Of a stretch of DNA of 64,000 bases, positions 46,144-55,078 are shown in pieces. Both the position numbers and the translations under genes were made by a program. Position 1 is the stretch's first letter, and each line of letters opens with the position of its first letter. The DNA comes from Steinernema hermaphroditum (lineage: Eukaryota > Nematoda > Chromadorea > Rhabditida > Steinernematidae). The notes below the pieces were generated by a model that was not told where the DNA came from, searched no databases, and worked only from the letters and a program-made list of their open reading frames with translations. The stretch covers positions 14,818,001 to 14,882,000 of the forward strand of contig CM059621.1 in the NCBI GenBank assembly GCA_030435675.1. Reading direction: 5' to 3'.

Positions 46144-46179
46144 TGTGGAAGAAGATGTCGTCTCCCGGGCAGCAAGTCA

Positions 46180-46207
46180 TTTTTATAACCATTGTTTTTG
46201 CTGATAA
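46180..46207 (-). promoter_or_regulatory. TATA box and GATA site of the double-CTLD gene
   Basis: TATAAAAA (minus strand, 46180-46187) lies 37-44 nt before the ATG. CTGATAA at 46201-46207 (plus-strand reading) is the extended site recognised by nematode intestinal GATA factors. Gut expression is inferred from this. Confidence 0.55.
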
Positions 46208-46704
46208 CGCCGATCGAATGACGGGGGTTAAGCGGATTAGACGGCAAACAAAGAAACGGCCCCAAATCGGAAGGACCGAAGGTGGAACATTCGAATACCG
46301 TGTGACACGTGTGGTTTCCCTTTTTGTGTCGACGGTGTCAACAACATCAAAACACAGAAAAACACTTGGCATCAAATAAATATTTTCCTAACATCTTGAC
46401 AACCCTTGCTTGCAGATTATTTCTATGTTTTGTGTACTCATTATGTGCATCATCTTTCCCAAACACCTTATCATGTTCCGTTTACCACTGCTGGGAGAAC
46501 CCATGCTTACAATGCTTATCAAGCAGATCGATAGTTCCTTTCACTTTGGTGATTCTTCCTTTTCCTGTTTCACCAATTTCTTTTTTGGTAAAACTGTTGT
46601 CTTCTAGTAACCGTGTGGCTGAAGTCGATTGAACCTGAAGTCAGGTAAAGCATATTCGATGCGGCTTTGCCGGTGTGAGTTTCTAATATGTCAGGGTAGA
46701 GTTA
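46208..46704. other. No gene seen
   Basis: This is AT-rich upstream sequence of the double-CTLD gene with short ORFs only. Confidence 0.35.
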
Positions 46705-47417
46705 CATCACAGTTGTCGAATCTGAGCCGAATAAAGCCTACCCGATCTGAATGGCTTAGTGGATTGAGTTTATAGTAAGTCAGCAGAGTCGATCGGCGTC
46801 ACAGTAGTAGATTTTTGGTTCAAGGTTTCTTTGGAAACATTAAAAAATGGTAGAAGAACGCTGAGTCTTAGAAAGTTTTTCATGCTGTATCGTAAACAGC
46901 CTTTCGTCAGTGATATGACTGATGTCGGAGTAGTTGTTACATGGTCTATGTGAGATGATGACACTACGACAACGATACTGACTTGACCTTTAAAACCAAA
47001 TGATAGCCACTTAAAAGGCACCGGAAACACACATAAAATTAGAAAAATTTAATGCGTGTTTTTTATTAAATATGTCACATTAATTATTAATCACATTAAT
47101 TCTAGCTAATGCCGTTCGAATCTGAGTCTAATAAAGCCTACACGATTCGACTGGTATGAGTTTATAGTAAGTAAGGCGGCTAGATCAATATCACAGTTGT
47201 TAATTTTAGGCGTTCGGATTCTGTGGATAACTTGACAAATTAATGATAGAAGAATGCTGAGATTTTTGCATCGGTGATATGATTGAGGTCGGAGTAATTA
47301 TTACATAGTCTATGTGAGACGTTTTGACAACGACGTTGATATCGACATTCGACCTTTAAAATCAAATGATAGCCACTTAAAAGGCGCCGGAAACGCACAT
47401 AAAATTGGATAAATGTC
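46705..47417 (+). repeat. Diverged tandem duplication
   Basis: Positions 46705-47050 and 47112-47417 share TCGAATCTGAG..TAATAAAGCCTAC-like starts, GAGTTTATAGTAAGT, GACCTTTAAAA(C/T)CAAATG and ATAGCCACTTAAAAGGC(A/G)CC. No coding frame is kept. Confidence 0.75.
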
Positions 47418-47512
47418 AAAGTGAACTAGAGAAAAGAAACGGTTTGGAATCGTGCTTAAATCCATGTCTAGCCATTCCAACAATCGTATGGTTTTGAGAC
47501 TGTCGAGTTTAG

Positions 47513-47560
47513 ACGCGGCGATCCCATCAGCGTCAGAGAGGCGAAGAGTTGGAGATTACC
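47513..47560 (+). mobile_element. SINE-like family 1, short internal fragment
   Basis: GCGGCGATCCCATCAG and AGAGAGGCGAAGAG match the interior of the full copies. It lies about 200 bp upstream of the full copy at 47758. Confidence 0.6.
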
Positions 47561-47757
47561 TTGTCCTAAAAATCCTTGTGATCTTTTATGACTGCATTCA
47601 TTGTTGTTGTTTTTTCCAAATTTCAAATCGTCTTGTTTCGTGGTCGTTTCCTGTGCAAACCTACACATCAGCAAGATCAGCTTCAAAAATGTCAGTTTTG
47701 ATTTTGCCGAGGTCCAAAAGTCCTTGTGATGTTTTTATGACTGTATCCATAATTGTT

Positions 47758-48358
47758 TACGAGTTTACGAGTTTCTTTCTCGTATCAAAGGCTTACGCCT
47801 TGCGAGACGTCGTATATATGCACAAGAAACACATTATCACTCCGTAGTCGCCGGTCTTCTTCTGACTTCGGCACATCAGAGTAGAGCACGGCGATCCCAT
47901 TAGTGTGCGCGGGCATCAGAGAGGCGAAGAGCTGATTCCGGAGACGGTGGAGCACAGCAAACCCATCTTCAGCTCAGGTGGCGGCGCGGACGTCGGAGTT
48001 GAGGAGCTTCTTCGGCAGCTTCCGTGGGCGGCACGAGTGAAGAACAGGCATGCAGGCGAAACGCGTTGTCGGAGCACAACAGGCGAACCAGGAACCATCA
48101 AGGCAGCTGGCGACGCGGACTACGGAATTGTGGCGGTTCTTCGGCTTCTCTGGCGGCGCGAGTGGAGTCGGGCGGCAGTGACGGGCTTCTTGGCAAGACG
48201 GTGGAACTACGGCTCCCTGGTGTTCCAGGCCTTCTGGGAGCCGGGGCGATCATTGCGCCAACAACGACGGCCGAGAACGACCGCTCACTCAACTCAATCG
48301 GCTCAGACAGCCTCAGAGCGGACGACCCGACCGATCGCTGGGGGCACAAATGAAAGAC
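47758..48358 (+). mobile_element. SINE-like family 1, full copy with 13-bp target duplication
   Basis: It is flanked by ATCCATAATTGTT at 47745-47757 and 48359-48371, which fixes the element at 601 bp: 5' TACGAGTTTACGAG, 3' CACAAATGAAAGAC. It is opposite in orientation to the nearly identical copy at 43706-44309 and lacks 8 bp in a GAGAGCG-type run. No RNA polymerase III A or B boxes were recognised. Confidence 0.9.
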
Positions 48359-48359
48359 A

Positions 48360-49560
48360 TCCATAATTGTTGTTTATTAAAAATAAAATCGCTTTCTTTC
48401 GTCGTCATCTCATGTCCTAACGTCCATTTCACCTGTGCTCCTCCTCAACTCAACCACAACACCCTTCTAACCAGCGATACTTCCCAGCCAAGCTGCCCAC
48501 CCAACCACTGATAAGGCATGCCGAAAAATGCACATCATCGCAATCTAGGCTAGAAGGAAGTGGCCCTAATCTGGTGCCACGCTGGCAGACGCACCGACGC
48601 AACTGTCGGGCGGTGGCCACAGAAACGCAATTGGAGAAAGCACGTTCGCTCCATTTTTCCGTGCCCTTATCAAAAAACGCCATTCCAAAGGTCGTGCGAA
48701 AAGAAACGCAAGATCGCAACTACGGCTAGTGTGTCTCCAGGTCTAACCATCTTCTTCAGCTGCAGACACAGACGGAAGCACAAAAACGGCCTGAAAAACA
48801 CTTCCGCGTCTAGCAAAAAACTTCCGTGTCCCTCCAGATATGATAGCCTAGTAGAGAGGAGAGGGACGCCGTGAACACAAAAATTGTTTTGGTGGAAAAA
48901 TGAATTGAAAATCGTACTCTTTTCAAATGACAAAGCGACAGTTCAGGAAAGAGGCATACAAACCACTGTTTCAAAAATGTACCCTTTTTAATATATTTGT
49001 AGAAAATCATACTTTTTGGAAATGACAACCTGGCAGTTCGGGAGAAAGGAGAACAAAATTTGCCAGCACAAATTTGTTGCATGTCTGATGACACCGCATT
49101 CTAGGCTAAAAGGAAGTGGGACCGTTGGATCCATTGTCTTGGAAAATCATTTTTCCTTAAACGACACTGTAGCGCGCGAATGACGACCATCTTGATATGT
49201 TAGTTCCAAAGTTCTCATGCAATGCAAACTGCGCAAATACTCTATGTATATGATTGCGATTCACCGATTTTTCGACCGTAGAGGACTTCCTTTAGATCAT
49301 ATTGTTCCTCAGCTGATAAAAGAGCACTTTGAGTTCAACGATTTTTTGCAAGTAAATGTCAGTTGACATTTGACTGTTCGGGTTCTTTGTCCTTTCGAGC
49401 GCTCACCTGTGATTCACCAGAGCAGTGATAATAACAATATGGCGATGTTGATGGAGTCGTACGGAAGATAAGAGATCAACTATTTGGCAAGTGAACAACC
49501 ACTCTTTTCAGTTCGCACGCTGAGTTCGTTCTTAGAGACCTTAAAAACTCTGCAAGTTCT
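48360..49560. other. No supported gene; diverged tandem repeats
   Basis: Positions 48530-48570 and 49085-49125 share CATTCTAGGCTA/CAATCTAGGCTA and GAAGG- or AAAGGAAGTGG-type words. Positions 48900-48990 and 49000-49090 share GAAAATC(G/A)TACT, CAAATGACA-like and CAGTTC(A/G)GG words. ORFs here show no domains. Confidence 0.45.
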
Positions 49561-49593
49561 CTAAGGCCTCCAAAAATCTTGCTTTATTTTTGT

Positions 49594-49911
49594 TTATGCT
49601 CCTCTAAGGTAAAATTCTCCAGTGGGTTGTGCTCCTACTGGGTCGAAAAGATCCGTATGTTGATATTTAATACTCCTGCTTGGTGAATGTGTCGTACAAC
49701 CAAAAATATCAATTGTTTACGATCACTACATTCTGCAGAACAGCTTATACCTGTTTTTCAGCATTTTCTTATCTATGAGGAACTTGAAGATGCAGTGAAT
49801 GTCGTTGAAATCGGGGTTGACAAGTAAACAGGTCAGAGGACAGTAAATATTGACGGGAGCGTCGGGATTTCTGATCACCTGTTTGGAGCCAGCGTTGATG
49901 TTTACCTTCAT
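49594..49911 (-). CDS. Unrecognised small protein, two exons (80 aa as modelled)
   Basis: Exon 1 is 49911-49751 and exon 2 is 49675-49594, joined across a 75-nt GT-AG intron in phase 2 with the frame kept. Exon 1 reads KQVIRNPDAPVNIYCPLTC and then CIFKFLIDKK; exon 2 reads HTDLFDPVGAQPTGEF. The minus strand has AATAAA at about 49,585-49,590, a few bases past the stop, which supports a real gene end. The ATG may be internal, because TCCATGAAG just before it could be a splice site and no upstream exon was resolved. No family was recognised. It lies between a SINE-like copy and the short-CTLD gene pair. Confidence 0.5.
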
Positions 49912-50167
49912 GGAGAAACAAAGCAGCTATGAATCATTCACGCAAACAAAAACCGACTTGCAACTGTGAATCGAATAACTCAAAGAACTGATGTCAGAGC
50001 TTAGCGAACTAAAGTGAACAATATCAATATAAGAACATGCTCAATCTGCTCAACCAAAGCTTGTGATGGCCAAAAATAGCTAGTGAAGGTTAACTACTGA
50101 ATATAGTATAATCCAAAATGAAACGAAACTAAACGCCATCACTATAAGAACCACGTTGACTTCCTAT

Positions 50168-51120
50168 TCATTGACTTCCTTGAATCTGCTTCGGTATCTG
50201 ATCACTAAAAGAAATTATGACCGTATCTCTATTATTCCAAAAATTAAAGGACGAAGCTGTAGCGAATGGCTTGAGGCGTTCCACGCTTGAGGACGACCGG
50301 CACTCCTCCCGGCCATCGAAGACGAAATTGTAGCTCCAGTATGCTCGGAGAGGACCCAGGGAGGGCACTAATCTTATGGCGACGACGACGAGATAACCAA
50401 TCGGATTTTTGGATGCTTTCCTTTCTTTTCTACGAGGATGGGGTGCTTCTGGACCATCGGCGCTCCTTCGGAGGACCTTTGCACCATAGAATATCAAAAA
50501 TAGTTCAGGTTAGTATGGAAATCAATTGAGAAGAGAAAGAAAGAACAATTTTTTGAAAAAAAAATTTTACCGAAATATTTAAAAAAAATTGCAAGTTAAG
50601 AAAATCGGCGAAACCACATACCAATATTAGCCGTGGTGGAGAAGAACCCTCCCGTGAATCGAAGAAGAGATTGTAGTCCTGGAACGCTCTGAGAGGACCT
50701 AGAGAAGGCACTCACCTCATGCCGCCGACCAGCGATAGCATCTCTATCAGACCAATTATACAAATCAATTCATCAATTCTTGAGTTTTATCGTCTTCATA
50801 CTGATTATTCTAAGGCCATTCTTCTACGGTCAAACATGCACAATTCAGCTCAAACAATGCGTATACAAAAATAGCTATCACTATCTACGTATGTGAAATT
50901 CTAGTTGTGGGAAAAGTGTCGGGGCAAAGAGTCTGAATCCATGAAATAGTACGATGTGGGGCTCGATGAGCGGAAACCCATCGTCAGATCGGCTGGTGAC
51001 GCATACTTCGGAGTTGGTACCGTTCTTACGTGGTGCTGACGGTCCTCTTGGAGATTGAAATCAATTACACAATTTATTAATTCCCAACTTCTATCGCTTC
51101 ACACTGATTCTTCTTGATCA
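50168..51120 (-). repeat. Diverged tandem units encoding a PSLGPLRA peptide
   Basis: On the minus strand, 50390-50300 reads VPSLGPLRAYWSYNFVFDGRE and 50730-50645 reads MPSLGPLRAFQDYNLFFDSRE. The flanks at 50,745-50,815 and 51,060-51,120 are also related to each other. Peptide-level conservation hints at former exons, but no splice model was found. The blocks lie upstream of the CTLD gene at 51258. Confidence 0.45.
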
Positions 51121-51139
51121 GGAATTCAGCGTATTTACC

Positions 51140-51210
51140 TTATCCCTCGCTTATCGTTGTTTTCCAGGGAGCGATGACGATCAACGAGAGCAAATAAGGG
51201 TCATCTATAA
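51140..51210 (+). promoter_or_regulatory. GATA sites and TATA-like box of the 51.3-kb gene
   Basis: TTATC (inverted GATAA) occurs at 51140-51144 and 51151-51155. TCTATAAG lies at about 51,204-51,211, some 47-54 nt before the ATG. Confidence 0.4.
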
Positions 51211-51257
51211 GCCTGCTTGACCACGCTGTTTGTCACCAGAGAGCACCCTCAAAGACG

Positions 51258-51914
51258 ATGTCTTCGCTCCTCTTCTTCCTTGCCATCCTCTCTTTCGCTG
51301 CCGCCGACTTCTGCCCGAAGGATACCGTCACCGACCGGGCACGCCTGAAGTGCTACAAGTTCATCAATACCCAAAGGAACTTCACAGAAGCGAAGAACTT
51401 GTGCAAGGAATTCGGAGGCAATATTGCGAATCTGCCCAATGACACCGGTCTCCTTCAGAAAGTGAAAGGTACAAAGTAGAGAATTCATATGTGACGAGGC
51501 GGTTTAGAAATCACTCGTCAGGATCCATGCTACTTCTGGGTTGCCAATGCCAGGTCCAATTGTGTTTTGGCGCTCAACGGGAAATATCCACAGGAAGTGA
51601 GCAACTGCTCGATAGTGGCTTCTTTTCTTTGCGAATTTGAACCGACCTGTAAGTTCGCTGATGACTAGATGACTCGAAAAGGCGTGATTGTAGGTTCATC
51701 CACTTCTTATTTCGGAAATCCGACGACGAGGTACGTCTCGACCACGGCAACGACGCGCACAGTTCCCGTGGCCAATCATCCGTGCCAAAATACTGTACAG
51801 ACAGTTGACCCCTTGTGGAAACCGTTAAAAACAACTACGACGACTCCTTATTTCTCGTGGAACAAAGGACGCACGACTGACCCCTGGAGAAGCAGCAAGC
51901 AAACGTGGAATTAA
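51258..51914 (+). CDS. Secreted short CTLD-like protein with Thr-rich tail (190 aa)
   Basis: The exons are 51258-51468, 51508-51648 and 51694-51914, with 39-nt and 45-nt introns, both phase 1. The signal peptide MSSLLFFLAILSFAAA is followed by DFCPKDTVTD, CYKF, AKNLCKEFGGNIANLPND, CYFWVAN, NCVLALNGK and C....SFLCEFE. This is the skeleton of a CTLD (four to six Cys) but without the WIGG strand and the W-x-D loop, so the domain is shortened to about 110 residues and probably lacks a sugar site. The C-terminal third is Thr/Pro/Trp-rich (TTTTTPY) and may be O-glycosylated. It is a direct paralogue of the gene at 52735. AATAAA lies at 51975-51980. Confidence 0.85.
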
Positions 51915-52129
51915 TGGGACTCCTTCACGTAAAAGTATTTTTGTCCGTTTGGCTCCATAAATACGAAGTTTTCTAATAAATGCGTTTGTATTCTCCGTGT
52001 AATTGGATTGGATCAATAGAAATCCGCCCGGGACAGCTTGCTTCAGGCTTGTCTCGAAGGGATAAACTTAAGCTTGTCCTTAATCATTTTTGGGAACTGT
52101 TTGTCGTCCATCGGTGAGAAATATCAAGG

Positions 52130-52696
52130 ACAAAAATTATATGTACCTTGCTTGATCCGTACTTTGAAAATCGAAATCGGTCAGGCGCGGTTGGCGGCCG
52201 TCTTCAGTCCTCATTTTGATAGTTCGTGTGTCAAATCCATTGTTATAGGCATTTGCACAATAAGGACTGCGAATGTGAACTGAGCATTTTTGAAACGAAA
52301 ATAACAAAATATAAAATTATTTGATATATCTTCCTTCCTACAGTCTCACAAACGATAATTTTAATACAGGAGGTTTTCTTACTTATTTTTGTATACAGTC
52401 TCTGCGAAGACCGTCTTCAATCTTCTTACTTATACTTCATGTGCCGAATTCTCGTATCTGTTCTTATAAGTATCCGCACAAGGCTGTAATTACATTTTAA
52501 GTTCAAAAATTATATTTACCTTGTTTGATCCGTATTGAAAGGTTGACGTTGCTTGCGGCCAGTGGTTGAAGTAGTGGTCCGGGATGTGTTCTTCGTACGT
52601 CTCTCCTTCTTTTGATTTGTTTGCCTCTGATAAGGGATATCTCATTCGCAAACAATCCACACATAAAAAAGGAATCAGCATCGTGTTATTGTCCAT
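52130..52696 (-). other. Possible minus-strand exon-like blocks (tandemly duplicated)
   Basis: Two blocks end with matching donor contexts on the minus strand: GGATCAAACAAG|GTAAAT near 52,521 and GGATCAAGCAAG|GTACAT near 52,147. Each has an acceptor-led neighbour coding CADTYKNRYEN (after 52,490) or CANAYNNGFD (after about 52,275). The first block opens with MDNNTMLIPFLCVDC at 52696, only 38 bp from the divergent CTLD gene. They may be exons of an unrecognised gene or its decayed duplicates. No full model could be supported. Confidence 0.3.
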
Positions 52697-52712
52697 TCAC
52701 TGATGAATTCAC

Positions 52713-52732
52713 GATAAACAACTGACTTTCAG
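52713..52732 (+). promoter_or_regulatory. GATA site and spliced-leader acceptor of the 52.7-kb gene
   Basis: CGATAAAC lies at 52712-52719 and an acceptor-type ACTTTCAG ends two bases before the ATG at 52735. The message therefore probably starts by trans-splicing. Confidence 0.45.
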
Positions 52733-52734
52733 AG

Positions 52735-53454
52735 ATGGTCCCACTTTTTCTACTCCTTTTACTCTCCTACGTTGCCGCTGATTTCTGTCCGAAAGATACA
52801 GTAACTGATCAGTCTCGTCTTAAATGCTACAAATTCTTCAAAACTCGAAGACCATACAATGACGCCAAAGCATTCTGTCAGGAAATCGGCGGTGATATGG
52901 CGGCGCTTCCGAATGAGACCATTTTGGTTGAGCAGATTAAAGGCATGTTCATAGTTGAATACGTGTAACGTTTCTCACTTAGAACACGCGCGCTTGGACA
53001 AGTGCTACTTTTGGTCGACCAGTCTTCAGTCTAAAAAGTGTGTTTTGGTGCTTAATTGGAAGTATCGAGAGGAAATCAAGGACTGCAGCGTTCCTGCTTC
53101 GTTTTTATGCGAATTTGAGCCCAGATGTGAGTGCAACGTTTGCATCTTTAAGATTGAATATGTTTAGGTCCATCCACATCCTATTTCGGGTCAACAACAG
53201 AACAGTATACGGCGTCCCAACCGCTCACGGCGGGTGGTCCTGTGACATCAGCTAAACCCACTGAAGAGATTTGTCCAACTATTGATTCGAGGTCAAGAAC
53301 GGAATGTTATAAAAGCATCACTGGACAGAAATGGGTAGAATTCAATGGATACCGGTACTTGTTTGTTTCTTCGCGAGATCTACAGTATCGATACGGTGTC
53401 AAATGGGAAACGGCCAATACTAAGAACTTGAGTTCTTGGTCAAATGTTTTTTAA
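52735..53454 (+). CDS. Secreted short CTLD-like protein with truncated second CTLD (212 aa)
   Basis: The exons are 52735-52942, 52983-53126 and 53168-53454. The signal peptide is MVPLFLLLLLSYVAA, then DFCPKDTVTD, CYKFFKTRR, CQEIGGDMAALPNET, CYFWSTS, KCVLVLNWK and CSVPASFLCEFE, matching the gene at 51258 nearly residue for residue. The first intron (52943-52982) begins with GC in place of GT (AAAG|GCATGT). The third exon continues into the start of a second CTLD (ECYKS, WVEFNGYRYLFV, KWETANTKN) that stops at 53454 before its core. A missing CTLD piece with SVWIGS lies about 1.15 kb downstream. The gene therefore seems to have lost its second domain. Function is unknown beyond probable secretion. 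Confidence 0.8.
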
Positions 53455-54550
53455 AGACTTAGGCTTTATTTTAAAGCTGGCTTCTGCCCTATGATTTACG
53501 TCAACAGCTTCAATCTGTCATTTTTTATCGTTATCAGAGGGTAAATCGTCCATCAGGTGATCGCACCTCGGGTCGTAAACCAACACTTCGAGAGGATAAG
53601 AGTCCAATCACTCATTTTGGCATTTGTATGTGTGTTCCTTTTTAGTTTACTTCAGTATAATCTACTTCCAATCAACAAATAGATCAGAGTGTATGTAAAC
53701 AATCTCAGCATAACGTTATGCATACAGAGACGACCATATTTTTGATCATCGTTGCTCCCTACTGTCGCCTACTTCCTAAAGCTATATAAAATCGTCTGCA
53801 AGATTGCAAATGTTTCAAAGACGACTTTGCCAATAACGTCTTTCCGATCCTGGTTGCCGATTTAATTGATAAGTCAATCTCTCTACGTCATGTAAGTTGT
53901 AGCAGATGAATGATAGCTGATTTCGCTTACGTTATCTCTGATTTATCATGTGCTTATTGTATGTTAACGTGGTTATTTTATATTCATTTTCATTTCATTT
54001 ATTGACTAACTCAGTTCATTTCGAACGTAGCGTTCACAATATGATGACCATTCGCTATTTGATGCTTCATTCCAGCGGGCTGTTTTATATGTTATATATT
54101 ATATTTTATATTTTATATTATTTTATATTATCTTTATGAAATTCTGATATCAGTGACAATACAAATATTCACATAGAAATATTGCAAATGTTTCAAAGAC
54201 GACTTTGACAATAACGGCTTTCTGATTCATCCGAATCTGATGTCATTCTGATTTCGCTTACGTTGTCTTAGATTTATGATATTCACATATTGGCTCACCA
54301 CTCATAATTTTCGACGCTCTGGAACAACATTTAATATCAAACATTTTTGAATCCGGTATTTAGCCTCTTACATCATATTGACTTCATTAAAGTTCGACAG
54401 AAGCAGAATGATCATCGTGTCTTTTTGGCGCTAAGGCAAAGGTTATGCTGCGGACTCAAGTAGCCTATCGGTCTTTCGGATGATGACAGGGTTCTGAGGA
54501 CGCCAAGAGGCGCTCAAAGTATCGTTTTCATACAAAAGCACGTGGCTCTA
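53455..54550. other. No gene; diverged repeats and an AT-rich tract
   Basis: Positions 53800-53950 and 54178-54290 share TTGCAAATGTTTCAAAGACG, TGATTTCGCTTACGTT and GATTTAT words. Positions 54080-54140 are a TATATTTTATATTA-type low-complexity tract. This block separates the truncated second CTLD (53454) from its apparent remainder (54600). Confidence 0.55.
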
Positions 54551-54559
54551 ATGATGTAG

Positions 54560-54692
54560 TGACGGTCAACCACATGCGTTGCATGTCAACTGCATGTTTT
54601 GCAATCGGTCTGGATAGGTTCAACGCCGCCTTCAGCCCTCGATTGGCTATCTGGAACCGACCAGCAAAAATACGGTGTTAATTATTGCTCTT
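54560..54692 (+). pseudogene. Orphan CTLD exon
   Basis: The frame reads QSVWIGSTPPSALDWLSGTD, then KYGVNYCSF, and meets a GTAAGT donor at 54693. SVWIG, W-S-G-T and NYC match the middle of a CTLD. No signal peptide or acceptor-led 5' exon precedes it, and the next open exon (after TTTTACAG near 54,850) does not supply the terminal CTLD Cys pair. It is probably the displaced remainder of the second CTLD of the gene ending at 53454. Confidence 0.55.
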
Positions 54693-55078
54693 TTGTAAGT
54701 GATACTCTCCTTCCTGTAGTGCTGCATTACTGTATCAACGGTTCAGTGTGCGTTATAATTCTGTTTTCCGTACCGGTACATACCTTATATGTCCACCATT
54801 ATTTTGTTTTTTCTCATCATTAATTCCCATGCTTTTTTTCTTATTTTACAGCCGCGTTTCCCACAAAACAGCAGCCTCCATAACGTTTCATCACCATCCA
54901 TTTATGGCCTTATCATGGAACCATCACTTCCTTCTTTGGTATCTTTAACTGACCTGAAAGCCACGTTGGCATTGTTATCAAGCTCGTTTTATGTGAATTT
55001 ATAGCCGACTGTGTTTCCTTGACAGGGCATTCACGCTTTTATGTATTTGCACATATGGGATGTTACTTTATTTCAGAA

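Noticed and set aside
47905..48366. An uninterrupted frame of about 153 codons in the SINE-like repeat, almost identical in the copy at 43,700-44,167
   Set aside because: The two copies are recent near-identical insertions, so shared openness is expected. The older copies at 16.8, 28.3 and 41.9 kb have frame breaks, and the GC-rich composition favours open frames.
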